Source: Cyclobacteriaceae bacterium
GTDB taxonomy: Bacteria; Bacteroidota; Bacteroidia; Cytophagales; Cyclobacteriaceae
Assembly: GCA_022842845.1 (NCBI GenBank)
Contig: JALHOT010000003.1
Location: 124,001 to 188,000, forward strand
Direction: 5' to 3'
DNA length: 64,000 nucleotides
Shown piece by piece: positions 43,871 to 52,642 of the stretch. Below the pieces are notes generated by a model. It worked only from the letters and a program-made list of their open reading frames with translations. It was not told the origin of the DNA and ran no database searches. How positions within the stretch are numbered: position 1 is the stretch's first letter; the number at the start of each line of letters is the position of its first letter. A program made the translations under genes and the position numbers.

Positions 43871-45859
43871 ATGTGCCCAATTCGCGTTGCTTTTGTTGTC
43901 TTGGCCTGTTCCATTCAATCGTTGGTAATGGCTCAGCCCACCAAAAAATTAATGGATCAGGGGGATAAACTCTATGCAAGACAGGATTTCATCAAAGCAA
44001 GGGCAGCTTTTCAGGCTGCAGAAAAAATAGATCCCAACGATGCTAAGATTCAATTGAAAATAGGACTCACCTATTTGTCCAGTTCACCAAAGTTTCAATC
44101 ACTCAACCATCTGGAAAGAGCTTATAAACTTGATCAGGCCGTAGACCCTGATATACACTACTACCTGGGAGTTTCTAATCAATTAAATTTTCATTTTAAA
44201 AAAGCACAAAAGCACTTCGAATTATACAAAGAACGCAACAAGAGAATGGCGCCCATTTGTGATCATAAGATTGAAGAGTGTAAAAGGGCAGACTCACTGA
44301 TGAATACTGCAGTATCCGCGATTGTGAAAGTGATGGACTGGCCAGTTAATTCTCCTTACGATGATTATGGACCACTCCTGAATGCATCTGAAGACAAATT
44401 AATTTTTACCTCTGCCCGCGACTCAAGCTTTTTCGACCGCAGAACAAAAACTCTTTTTGAAGAAATTTTTATCTCAGAATTGAAAGATGGTGTGTGGACC
44501 GCTCCTCAAAAAATCAGCAACAACATTAACAATCAATTTCACGATGCCGCTGCCTCATTAACACGAGATGGGAATACCCTTATTGTCTACTATGGCGAAG
44601 GGAATGGCGACTTATACCGATCTGATTATAACGGAGGCTCCTGGTCAAAACCGGTTAGCATGGGGCCTGAAATCAATGGGGCGGGTAGCAATGAAACATC
44701 GGGTTGCTTTACTCCTGATGGGCAAAGGTTCTATTTCGCAAGCGATAGGCCAGAAGGTTATGGCGGGCTGGATATTTACTTTGTTGAAAAAGATAAGTTC
44801 GGTGACTGGACAAACCCGGTAAACCTTGGCCCTGACATCAACACACCAGGTAATGAAGATGCTCCCTTCTTACACACCGATAGCGTGATTTATTTTGGAT
44901 CTGATACGCATCCTGGTTTAGGAAGCTATGATATCTTCAAAGCAGTTAGTGTAAATGGTAAATGGCAAAAACCTGAAAATCTTGGCTACCCAGTTAACAC
45001 AGCCGAATATGAAAACTTCTTTCACTTAACTGATGATAAAAAAAGAGGCTACTATGCTTCTGTGAGGCAAGAAGGAAGTGGCAGAACCGATTTATGCATG
45101 GTAACTTTTCTTGAACCCGAGGTTACTGTCGTTGATATAGAAAGTGAAGAGGCAGAAACAATGCCTCAACCTGCTTCAGATGAATTTGTAGATCCACTCA
45201 TCAGTCTGCAAAAGGATTTAGGGATCGCCACTGCTTTAAAAGGTACTGTTATCGATGCGCAATCATCATTGCCATTACGGGCTCAAATTGTTTTGATTAA
45301 TAATGAAACCAACACCATTGTCTCAAGGGTATACTCCAATCCTGCTAACGGTCAGTTTACAATTGATATACCACATGGTGGAAACTACGGTATCAATACA
45401 TCAGTGGATGGTTATCTATTCAACTCTATGAACTTTGAAGTGCCTACCTTTTCAGAGTATGTTGAGATTGACACACATATTTTAATGGCAAAGGCAGAAA
45501 CAGGTTCTAAGGTTGTATTGAAAAACGTATTCTTTGATAGTGGAAAATCCGACTTGAAAAAAGAATCAATCGCGGAAATGGATCGCATACTAAATCTGCT
45601 AACCAAGAATCCGAATTTACGCTTGCAGGTAAACGGCCATACGGACAGCGATGGAGATGATAACTTTAACAAACAGCTTTCTTTGAAAAGAGCACAATCG
45701 GTTGTTGACTACCTGATAAATAACGGTATCGACAAAAATCGACTAGTAGCAGTTGGTTTTGGGGAGGAAAGACCCCTCGTATCGAACGATGATGAAATGG
45801 AGGGAAGAGAGATTAACAGAAGAACTGAATTAGAGATCATCAGTAACAACAATCCCTAA
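43871..45859 (+). CDS. PorE-like envelope protein: TPR, beta-propeller, CRD and OmpA domains
   Basis: 662 residues with a signal peptide (about 1-21). Order of domains: TPR region (about 22-145), WD40-like PD40 propeller (about 160-410, with repeated FTSARD, YYGEGNGDLYRSD, FASDRPEGYGGLDIYF, YFGSDTHPGLGSYDIF blades), a carboxypeptidase-regulatory-like beta domain (about 455-540), and a C-terminal OmpA peptidoglycan-binding domain (about 548-657, FFDSGKSDLKKES, NGHTDSDGD, LSLKRAQSVVDYL, NRRTELE). This same order occurs in PorE, which anchors the T9SS to peptidoglycan; Cytophagales also carry several paralogues, so the T9SS role is plausible rather than shown. It follows the tRNA terminator. Confidence 0.93.
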   Translation: MCPIRVAFVVLACSIQSLVMAQPTKKLMDQGDKLYARQDFIKARAAFQAAEKIDPNDAKIQLKIGLTYLSSSPKFQSLNHLERAYKLDQAVDPDIHYYLGVSNQLNFHFKKAQKHFELYKERNKRMAPICDHKIEECKRADSLMNTAVSAIVKVMDWPVNSPYDDYGPLLNASEDKLIFTSARDSSFFDRRTKTLFEEIFISELKDGVWTAPQKISNNINNQFHDAAASLTRDGNTLIVYYGEGNGDLYRSDYNGGSWSKPVSMGPEINGAGSNETSGCFTPDGQRFYFASDRPEGYGGLDIYFVEKDKFGDWTNPVNLGPDINTPGNEDAPFLHTDSVIYFGSDTHPGLGSYDIFKAVSVNGKWQKPENLGYPVNTAEYENFFHLTDDKKRGYYASVRQEGSGRTDLCMVTFLEPEVTVVDIESEEAETMPQPASDEFVDPLISLQKDLGIATALKGTVIDAQSSLPLRAQIVLINNETNTIVSRVYSNPANGQFTIDIPHGGNYGINTSVDGYLFNSMNFEVPTFSEYVEIDTHILMAKAETGSKVVLKNVFFDSGKSDLKKESIAEMDRILNLLTKNPNLRLQVNGHTDSDGDDNFNKQLSLKRAQSVVDYLINNGIDKNRLVAVGFGEERPLVSNDDEMEGREINRRTELEIISNNNP

Positions 45860-45873
45860 TTCAGTTACTCACT

Positions 45874-46635
45874 TTATCCGTAAATATCATTTAAGATCTT
45901 GGCAAGCCGTACACCACTCTGCTGAATGCGCAGCTTTACAATGTCGAAGTATTTATACGAATATTCATAGCCCATTTTACCATCACCATAGTCGTACACC
46001 TGCTTGCGATAGCTAATGCTCTCTTTAGCCCAGTCACGCACGGAGGTACTTTGCCACTTTGTTAAATCCTGGGCATTGGGTGAACCAATCCAATTAGCAA
46101 ATTCAGAGTAGCTCAAGCCCTTGTCTTCAATCATATCGCTGTCCCATACACGATGTAAATTACTATCGGCACGAAACCACATTACTTTAACACTATTGCC
46201 GCCTCGGTCGGGGCCCAAACCAACGTGCAGAGGCTGATGGATATCCCCAACTAAATGGATCAACATCTTCACGCGAATCATCTCATCTTTTCCTTTGTAC
46301 TTGCCCGACTTCAGTTCTGCCACAATTTGTTCGATGGCGGCAATCACATCTCCCTTGGGGTTTTTCTCGCTTTGTTCGTAGGACTGACCATCAGGAATGG
46401 TTACCCAGTGCCAATCATATGAGTAACGAAATGTAGAGTCTGAACGAATCTCATCCATCCAGGTGCTAACCATCGATATGGATTCGCCATTTAAAACACG
46501 GTTGATTTCCTTTTTGGCCTTTTTAGAAAGGTGTTTTTCGGCCAAGAGGCCCATGGCACGGTGCCCAGTTTGCCCCCAGCCAAAAGCCTGAAGCGAAACA
46601 AAAAGCAATACTATTATGCGGATTGACATTTTCAT
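45874..46635 (-). CDS. Secreted S1/P1-family nuclease
   Basis: 253 residues from the ATG at 46635; the frame opens slightly earlier but this start gives a proper signal peptide ending in LQAFG, so that Trp-Gly-Gln begins the mature enzyme. In this family the mature N-terminal Trp is itself a zinc ligand. Other zinc ligands are in GQTGHRAMG, DWHWV and LIHLVGDIHQPLHVG, which forms the trinuclear site; NLHRVWDSDMI completes it. It cleaves single-stranded nucleic acids and 3'-phosphorylated nucleotides outside the cytoplasm, often for phosphate or nucleoside supply. It converges on the PorE-like gene with a 14-base gap. Confidence 0.94.
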   Translation of the reverse strand: MKMSIRIIVLLFVSLQAFGWGQTGHRAMGLLAEKHLSKKAKKEINRVLNGESISMVSTWMDEIRSDSTFRYSYDWHWVTIPDGQSYEQSEKNPKGDVIAAIEQIVAELKSGKYKGKDEMIRVKMLIHLVGDIHQPLHVGLGPDRGGNSVKVMWFRADSNLHRVWDSDMIEDKGLSYSEFANWIGSPNAQDLTKWQSTSVRDWAKESISYRKQVYDYGDGKMGYEYSYKYFDIVKLRIQQSGVRLAKILNDIYG

Positions 46636-46715
46636 GACGCAAATTTCCATTAAAACTCATGAATGCAAAACTGAGTCAGTATAAATTAACCTATATTTCA
46701 TAAACGGTAAATATT

Positions 46716-47513
46716 ATGGCTCATTCCATTAAACTAACCGCTTTTCTTGTTGCTAACCAGTTAGACATTAAAGGCATTAAAGCTTTTCTGGAAATAAAGC
46801 CCAATGCCGATACTTCATCAGAGTTATTTTACAAGCTTAGTGAAACAAAGTACCAATACTACTTCAATTTTGGCGTAGCACTTTTCTGTGGTTTTACAGA
46901 GGAAGAAATGAAATACGCGCTGAAAACGATTCAGCCTTATCAGCGAAATCCGCTTACTTCTTCGCTGCGAGACGATTTTATGATAGAAGTGGAAGTGGGG
47001 GGTACAGCCAAATTTGATTTTGATAAAATGGTGGTGGGCCGAATGGACGACACCATTGTGCGGATCGCCATGTTTAACCTTGCTCAATCCCTGGCCATTG
47101 ATCATCATCATATTGTGGCTGAAAATCTATTGAAAGAGGTAAAGGGTTTTGCCGGCCAACTCGAGCATAGCGGCACCCTTAACATCGGAAGAAAAAGTAT
47201 GTTGCGTTTTTTAGGAAGAGCGCTCAACACACAAAATGATATTGCTGAAAACATTTACATTTTTGATGCACCCGAACTGGTATGGGATGATGAATACCTT
47301 GATAAACTACACCAAGGTTTGAGCAAGCACTTTGATTTGCGTATGCGCTTTTCTGAGCTAGAATATACGCTCAGAATTATTGAAGATAATCTCAGGGTGT
47401 TCAGAGAAATCTATAACCAACGAGAAAGCAGTCGGCTGGAGTGGATTATCATTATCTTAATTCTTTTCGAAGTATTTGATCTCATCATCAGTAAAATTCT
47501 TCATGTGCTTTAA
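46716..47513 (+). CDS. RMD1/YagE family (DUF155) protein
   Basis: 265 residues. The DUF155 signature is seen in MAHSIKLTAFLVANQLDI, NFGVALFCGFTEEEM, the late KFDFDKM...LAQSLAIDHH block and a long helical segment (LSKHFDLRMRFSELEYTLRIIEDNL). One membrane helix lies at the C-terminus (about 244-262, WIIIILILFEVFDLIIS), so the bulk faces the cytoplasm. Eukaryotic Rmd1 homologues are mitochondrial proteins in translation or meiotic division; no bacterial function is known. The gene leads a two-gene run with N-formylglutamate amidohydrolase 10 bases on. Confidence 0.88.
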   Translation: MAHSIKLTAFLVANQLDIKGIKAFLEIKPNADTSSELFYKLSETKYQYYFNFGVALFCGFTEEEMKYALKTIQPYQRNPLTSSLRDDFMIEVEVGGTAKFDFDKMVVGRMDDTIVRIAMFNLAQSLAIDHHHIVAENLLKEVKGFAGQLEHSGTLNIGRKSMLRFLGRALNTQNDIAENIYIFDAPELVWDDEYLDKLHQGLSKHFDLRMRFSELEYTLRIIEDNLRVFREIYNQRESSRLEWIIIILILFEVFDLIISKILHVL

Positions 47514-47523
47514 AAATTAAAAG

Positions 47524-48186
47524 GTGCCGGCATCCATTATTATTACTTGCGAGCATGGAGGTAGTCAGATACCCATTAGATTTCGTGCGGCCTTTAGCAC
47601 AGCGGATGTCGCCATTATAGAAAAGGCATGGGACCCTGGGGCACTTGACCTTGCCATGTCTCTATCACAATTACTTGAAGTACCCTGTTATAGTCACCAA
47701 ACTTCGCATGCACTGGTTGATGTAAACCATTCCCTGGGCCATGAAACGCTATTTTCATCATCATCAGAAAATTTAAGCGATGCCGATAAGCAATTGATTT
47801 TAGAGCGATACTACTTTCCGTACCGCTTAAGAGTGGAGTCTGCCATAGCCATGGAAGATAAACCTGTACTGCATATTTCAATACACACGGTGGCTGAAAG
47901 TGCTTTCGACATAATACTTTTTTATAGTGGCGATAGATCCTTTGAATTGGAGAAGGCAAAAAAGCTTAATGAAATACTAATCACAGCTAACACTACACGA
48001 ACATATCAACTGTTTGATGAAGCTGTTACAAAGCACGATTCCTTCGTTAAGTACCTGCGCACACGCTTTCAGGACGAAGAGTACGCGGGCTTAACGCTTG
48101 TTATCAACAGCACACTTACCGAACAAGAAAGTATGGATTCGTTATTGAATGATTTGGCAAGCGCTTTAAACGCCTTGCGCACTTGA
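47524..48186 (+). CDS. N-formylglutamate amidohydrolase family protein
   Basis: 220 residues from a GTG start at 47524, 10 bases after the DUF155 gene. Family blocks are ITCEHGGSQIPIRFR, the HQTSHALVDVNHSLGHETLFS region, and HISIHTVAES with metal-binding His. The family hydrolyses N-formylglutamate (last step of one histidine-degradation route); no hut genes are present, so a related amidase function is possible. The last 21 bases overlap the convergent membrane-protein gene tail to tail. Confidence 0.9.
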   Translation: MPASIIITCEHGGSQIPIRFRAAFSTADVAIIEKAWDPGALDLAMSLSQLLEVPCYSHQTSHALVDVNHSLGHETLFSSSSENLSDADKQLILERYYFPYRLRVESAIAMEDKPVLHISIHTVAESAFDIILFYSGDRSFELEKAKKLNEILITANTTRTYQLFDEAVTKHDSFVKYLRTRFQDEEYAGLTLVINSTLTEQESMDSLLNDLASALNALRT

Positions 48187-48792
48187 GTCTTTCAAATCCT
48201 GTAGTAAGGATTGCAGTTTTTCTAAATGATTTCCATATAGCTTTTTCAGATACCAATTGGTAAACACCAATGATACCGTCATGATGAGCCCTGCCAATAA
48301 AACAAGCTTTAAAATCATTTGAGGATCTGTTAAACGATGCATGAAATTATCAAAGCCACGTTCCAGGGCAGCGAATAAAATACCGAGTATAAAATACACA
48401 GGGTATAAAACCAGGTAGCTCGTTTTATAAAACTGTAAGTAGGCTTTTAAATCGATAATTAAATTCTCCAGGTTCTCACGAATGTTTTGTTGCGAAGGGT
48501 CGAAGTGATTGAGTAGCTGAATTTTTTTAACGTAATAAACCAAATACGCCAGAAACAAAATTAACAATGAAACGATTGACCATTTCATGGCTCCACTTGG
48601 CAAGGTAAAGGCGTAGTACAGCATAATGCCACCAAAGACAATGGTAAGCGTTAGCTCAAACCACACACTGCGTTTCAATTTTGCAACAATGGAATTACTG
48701 CTCCCCTTTAACATAGCCGCTATCTCCTCTGCCTGCTTGGCAGGAAATGGCCGTGTGTTTTTCCAAATCGATTTTAACTCATCTAATTCCAT
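48166..48792 (-). CDS. Four-helix membrane protein, likely regulator of the adjacent sigma factor
   Basis: 208 residues from the ATG at 48792 (a GTG two codons upstream overlaps the sigma stop and is less likely). The N-terminal 40 residues, beginning MELDELKSIWKNTRPFPAKQ, are soluble and basic-amphipathic; four membrane helices follow (about 46-64, 70-90, 125-145 and 160-182), with a charged C-terminus. In Bacteroidota, a small gene directly after an ECF sigma gene with a short cytoplasmic head and membrane helices often acts as anti-sigma factor, but no zinc-binding HxxxCxxC motif is seen. It overlaps the N-formylglutamate amidohydrolase gene by 21 bases. Confidence 0.8.
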   Translation of the reverse strand: MELDELKSIWKNTRPFPAKQAEEIAAMLKGSSNSIVAKLKRSVWFELTLTIVFGGIMLYYAFTLPSGAMKWSIVSLLILFLAYLVYYVKKIQLLNHFDPSQQNIRENLENLIIDLKAYLQFYKTSYLVLYPVYFILGILFAALERGFDNFMHRLTDPQMILKLVLLAGLIMTVSLVFTNWYLKKLYGNHLEKLQSLLQDLKDSSAQGV

Positions 48793-48794
48793 AA

Positions 48795-49283
48795 TCACGG
48801 AGTCATCAGTTTCCTTAGTTTCTCCCGAATGCGATTCATGCGCACCCTTACATTGTTTTGTGTAATACCAATTGTCTCAGCAATTTCTTCATAGGGTATT
48901 TCGTCCAGTGCCATCATAATCATGGCCCTTTCTATTTCGGTAAGCTGCCGTATGGCCCACTGCAACTTCTGATAGCTCTCTTCCCGGGTGTCATCATCAT
49001 CATCTGAAAAATTGAAATGCCTTTCGTGAATATCTTCTGTCTTAATAGACCTGCCCTGTTTACGTAAACCTGAAATGGCTGTGTTAAGTGCAATGCGGTA
49101 CATCCAGGTGGTGATCTTGGCCTCTCCTCTAAACGTTGGAAAGGATCTCCACAACTGAAGCACTATTTCCTGAAAGAGGTCGTTACGGGCATCACGATCA
49201 TTTTCATAAAGCATGCAAACTTTATGAATAAGACCTTGATTCTCGTTAATAAGGTTTACGAAGGGTTTTTCTGATTCGACCAC
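48795..49283 (-). CDS. ECF-type RNA polymerase sigma factor
   Basis: 162 residues from a GTG at 49283. Region 2 is seen in LFQEIVLQLWRSFPTFRGEAKITTWMYRIALNTAISGLR, and region 4 in LTEIERAMIMMALDEIPYEEIAETIGITQNNVRVRMNRIREKL, with an acidic linker between. It belongs to the small ECF group that is usually paired with a membrane regulator, and the gene 2 bases downstream encodes a four-helix membrane protein that fits this role. The likely signal is envelope stress or a nutrient, but nothing here identifies it. Confidence 0.93.
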   Translation of the reverse strand: MVESEKPFVNLINENQGLIHKVCMLYENDRDARNDLFQEIVLQLWRSFPTFRGEAKITTWMYRIALNTAISGLRKQGRSIKTEDIHERHFNFSDDDDDTREESYQKLQWAIRQLTEIERAMIMMALDEIPYEEIAETIGITQNNVRVRMNRIREKLRKLMTP

Positions 49284-49391
49284 GCGGTAAAGCGATTCAG
49301 GTTGATATGTCGAAAGATAAGAAGGAAAATTACTTGCTTACGCAAAATTGATGGAGCCCCCCCTTTGAGCTGCCTGTCAATAGGCTGAAGA

Positions 49392-50654
49392 CTAGTGTTT
49401 CTTTTCTTCTACCCGCTCAAGATTGAACAGGTCGTTCAATACTTCGGTAAGGGTTTCGGCTTCCCCACGCTTGCAGGCTGCTTTCAATTGAAGCACAGGG
49501 TACTTCAAAATCTTCTGCATGAGTGAGCGGCTCATCTCTTCAAGTTTCTCAGCCTCTTCAGGCTTGGCGTTTTTAAGAAAGCGAGCAATTTCTTCTTTGC
49601 GGATTTGCTCAAGTGTGTTTTTTAATTTTTGAATGGTAGGCGACACCACCATTTCTTTAGACCAATCTTCGAAATCGGCCATCGCTTGTGCAATAATGCC
49701 CTGCACCTGTGGAATGGATGCTTTTCTGCGTTCTACCGTTTCATTGGTTTTCTCCTGCATGTCGTCCAGATTATAAACGATCACACCGGGAATTTCTTCC
49801 AGGGTAGGCTCCACACTGCGTGGCATCGACAAATCGATAAAAAACTTATGAGAAACGATGTTGATTTTACTCACCAATTCACGGTTGATCAAAGGGTTTT
49901 CACCTGATACCGAGCTAATAATTACGTCTGATTGCTGAATTTCGGTTAGCAAGTTATCAAGGCCCCCGAATTTAAAACCACACTTGGTAGCCAGTTTCTC
50001 TGCCTTATCAACAGTTCTGTTAAGTACTGTAACATTCTTAATGGCCGATTCCTGCAGGTTCAAACAAACATCCTGACCAATTTCGCCAACGCCAACTACC
50101 AATACTTTAGGTTCGCGGTAGCCTGTTGTCACATCTTCTGCCAGTTCTTTGGCTGCATAAGAAATGGATGCGGCCCCATCGCGGAAAGCTGTTTCCTGCA
50201 CTACACGCTTATTAGCATAAAAAATTGTGTGCATTAAACGATGCAGAAAGGGACCTGCCATGTTTTCATCGGCCGTCCACTGGTAGGCACTTTTTACCTG
50301 ACCTGATATCTGCAAGTCGCCCACCACCTGGGCATCTAAACCTATAGAAACCTCAAAAAGATGCTGAACGGCCTCCCGATCGTTCAATTTTTGAAAATAA
50401 GGCTCAAAATCAAGATTAATCCCCTTGATAAGCCTGAGCCCTTTGAAAATCTCCTGGGCATAATCCTTATCAGAATTGTAATATATCTCAGTCCGGTTGC
50501 AGGTTGATACCACCAATACATCGCTGGCAGTAGTGTAATCACGCACAAATTGCAATAGCTGCTTTACCCCCGCCTCGTTCAAAGACACCAATTCACGCAC
50601 AGCCACAGGGGCTGTTTTGTAGGTAAGTACTAATGATCTAAAATTCCCGTTCAT
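49392..50654 (-). CDS. hemA: Glutamyl-tRNA reductase HemA
   Basis: 420 residues. HemA reduces glutamyl-tRNA to glutamate-1-semialdehyde, the first step of C5 tetrapyrrole synthesis. The catalytic cysteine is Cys52 in STCNRTEIYY; further blocks are HLFEVSIGLDAQVVGDLQI (after QHL), the NADPH loop VVGVGEIGQDVCL and VLNRTVDKAEKLA, and a C-terminal dimerisation helix with a charged end. Other hem genes are not adjacent. A consensus -7 element lies at 50662-50669, only 8 bases from the ATG, so the transcript would have almost no leader. Confidence 0.97.
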   Translation of the reverse strand: MNGNFRSLVLTYKTAPVAVRELVSLNEAGVKQLLQFVRDYTTASDVLVVSTCNRTEIYYNSDKDYAQEIFKGLRLIKGINLDFEPYFQKLNDREAVQHLFEVSIGLDAQVVGDLQISGQVKSAYQWTADENMAGPFLHRLMHTIFYANKRVVQETAFRDGAASISYAAKELAEDVTTGYREPKVLVVGVGEIGQDVCLNLQESAIKNVTVLNRTVDKAEKLATKCGFKFGGLDNLLTEIQQSDVIISSVSGENPLINRELVSKINIVSHKFFIDLSMPRSVEPTLEEIPGVIVYNLDDMQEKTNETVERRKASIPQVQGIIAQAMADFEDWSKEMVVSPTIQKLKNTLEQIRKEEIARFLKNAKPEEAEKLEEMSRSLMQKILKYPVLQLKAACKRGEAETLTEVLNDLFNLERVEEKKH

Positions 50655-50661
50655 CGAACCA

Positions 50662-50669
50662 CAAAAGTA
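50662..50669 (-). promoter_or_regulatory. -7 promoter element for hemA
   Basis: On the minus strand the bases read TACTTTTG, an exact match to TAnnTTTG. The end of the element lies 7 bases upstream of the hemA ATG, so transcription would start at or within a few bases of the start codon. Confidence 0.5.
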
Positions 50670-50804
50670 AGGCCTCTCGAATTACTGGAAGTGATGAAAA
50701 TCACAAGAAATGTTATTTAGAATTAATTTAAACAAGTTCTTCATTTGATTTTGAGCAGCCATCGCTGCGTACTATTTTAGTTGCCAGATGGGCCTCCAAG
50801 CAGT

Positions 50805-51698
50805 ATGAAACTTCGCAAAATTGTGCGCAATTTTTTTGGTTTTTCCCGAGCCGAAACCAATGGACTTTTGATCCTATTACCACTCATGATATTTGTCATT
50901 TTTTCAGAACCGCTGTACCGGCATTGGCAAATTCAGCAGGCAAAAGATTTCAGTGCTGATAGTAAACGGTTAGACAGTCTCTTGGTTGTGATGAATGCTG
51001 ACATGATTGATTCTACACACTTTAGACCACCTGCGCACAGACCTTTTGACCCCAATAAGGTTGATGAGCAGGATCTCCTGGCAATGGGGTTCTCTTCACT
51101 GCTTGCCAAAAGAATTGATAACTACCGAAAAAAGGGAGGGCGTTTCACCATCAAAAAAGATTTACTGAAGATGTACGGCATGGATACTGCCCTTTATGAA
51201 TCATTGTTGCCCTACATTCAACTGCCGGCATCACTTCCCATCAATCAAAAAGTAAATCTGGCTTCCGATAAGAAGAAAGCACTGCAGGAAAAAATAAAGC
51301 AAGACCTCAACAAAGCCGATACAGCGGCCCTCAAAAAGATTTATGGCATTGGTGAGAAGCTTTCCTTACGCATTGTGACTTACCGAAACAACCTTGGCGG
51401 TTTTATTCATGAGAATCAACTACGTGAGGTCTACGGACTTGACAGCCTCGTGGTGGATCGTATTTTAAAAAGATTTTATGTGGATCAATCCTCCAAACCC
51501 ATCAAACTTAATTTGAACACAGCCACAGAGGAAGAACTTTCGAAACACCCATACATACGCTACAAAATAGCTGGGGCCATTGTGGCGTACCGCTTTCAGC
51601 ATAAACACTTCCAGGCTATCGATGACTTGTTGAAAATAAAATTAATTGATGCGGGCAATTTTGAGCGCATGAGGCCCTATCTATCGGTAGGAGAATAG
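50805..51698 (+). CDS. Membrane-anchored helix-hairpin-helix protein (ComEA-like)
   Basis: 297 residues from the ATG at 50805. A single membrane helix (about 20-37, LLILLPLMIFVIFS) is followed by a short linker and three to four helix-hairpin-helix units: FDPNKVDEQDLLAMGFSSLLAKRIDNYRKKGG, LNKADTAALKKIYGIGEKLSLRIVTYRNNLGG and LNLNTATEEELSKHPYIRYKIAGAIVAYR. HhH units bind DNA backbone non-specifically, so the protein may tether DNA near the membrane, as in DNA uptake (ComEA) or repair. The last 22 bases overlap the convergent AraC-OGT gene. Confidence 0.9.
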   Translation: MKLRKIVRNFFGFSRAETNGLLILLPLMIFVIFSEPLYRHWQIQQAKDFSADSKRLDSLLVVMNADMIDSTHFRPPAHRPFDPNKVDEQDLLAMGFSSLLAKRIDNYRKKGGRFTIKKDLLKMYGMDTALYESLLPYIQLPASLPINQKVNLASDKKKALQEKIKQDLNKADTAALKKIYGIGEKLSLRIVTYRNNLGGFIHENQLREVYGLDSLVVDRILKRFYVDQSSKPIKLNLNTATEEELSKHPYIRYKIAGAIVAYRFQHKHFQAIDDLLKIKLIDAGNFERMRPYLSVGE

Positions 51699-52531
51699 AG
51701 GGCCATCTCCATGCCTATCATACATTTTTTGCGGATAGGTTCCCAACGGTATTCACCTAAAATTCCGTCCTTTCTGATCACACGATGGCAAGGTATCAGG
51801 TAGGCAATGTGGTTAGCCCCTACAGCAGAACCAACGGCCTGCAAAGCTTTGGGTTGATGGATAGCTTGCGCTACTTGTTGATAGGTGCTTACAGAACCAG
51901 GAGGAATGCGCAACAAAGCTTCCCAAACTTTTACCTGAAAGTTTGTACCCTTTACCAATACATGCAGCTTATGATTTGCTTTATGTTTATCAAAAATCCT
52001 ATCAACAAAGGCTTGGGTTCTTTGTTCATTCTGAATCAGCGTAGAATTTTCCCAATGGGTTTGCAAGCGATTCAGCTCAACTTCGCGCTGCTCAGGTGCT
52101 GTAATAAAAGAGAGCCAACAAATGCCCCTGCTACTTGCACCAATCAAAGCAAGTCCATAGGGCGTCTCATGAAAACCCACATCAATCTGCAAACCCTTTC
52201 CGCCTTGCTTATATTCTTGGGGCGTAACAGCCTCCAAAGAAGTAAAGAGATCATATATACGCGCCTGGCCAGAAAGACCTGCATCGTTTGCCAAGGCCAT
52301 AAGGTTGGGCGCTTCCTTCAATCGCTGCTTTAAATAATCTACTGTCAGGAATTGCATAAAGCGCTTTGGACTGATCCCTGCCCATTCACTAAACAGGCGT
52401 TGAAAATGATAGGGACTTACAGAAGCCTCCTCTGCAACTTCTAACAAGCTTGGTTGTTTTAAGAAGTTTTGCTCCAGGTATACTATGGCCTTTTCAATAC
52501 GCTGGTAATTGTATTCATCCTGATTAGCCAT
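51677..52531 (-). CDS. AraC-family/O6-methylguanine-DNA methyltransferase fusion
   Basis: 284 residues. The N-terminal half is an AraC-type DNA-binding domain (about 10-108: LLEVAEEASVSPYHFQRLFSEWAGISPKRFMQ, with a second HTH ending in EAVTPQEYK). The C-terminal half is an O6-alkylguanine-DNA alkyltransferase, with the acceptor Cys248 in IPCHRVIRKDG and GNH/N-like GAN..AYL before it. The N-terminal metal-binding methyl-phosphotriester domain of Ada is missing, so it should act as a DNA-repair protein with a DNA-binding or regulatory module rather than as full Ada. It overlaps the HhH gene by 22 bases at its 3' end. Confidence 0.93.
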   Translation of the reverse strand: MANQDEYNYQRIEKAIVYLEQNFLKQPSLLEVAEEASVSPYHFQRLFSEWAGISPKRFMQFLTVDYLKQRLKEAPNLMALANDAGLSGQARIYDLFTSLEAVTPQEYKQGGKGLQIDVGFHETPYGLALIGASSRGICWLSFITAPEQREVELNRLQTHWENSTLIQNEQRTQAFVDRIFDKHKANHKLHVLVKGTNFQVKVWEALLRIPPGSVSTYQQVAQAIHQPKALQAVGSAVGANHIAYLIPCHRVIRKDGILGEYRWEPIRKKCMIGMEMALYSPTDR

Positions 52532-52642
52532 GCTTAAAGCTATAAAATTGCGGATTCAAAAATCGAATAAAAGAATAAGTCACTCAACCGAAAACTTGCT
52601 ATTCATCTTCTGTCAAAAGTTTATCTTTAACGGAGCAAAAAC

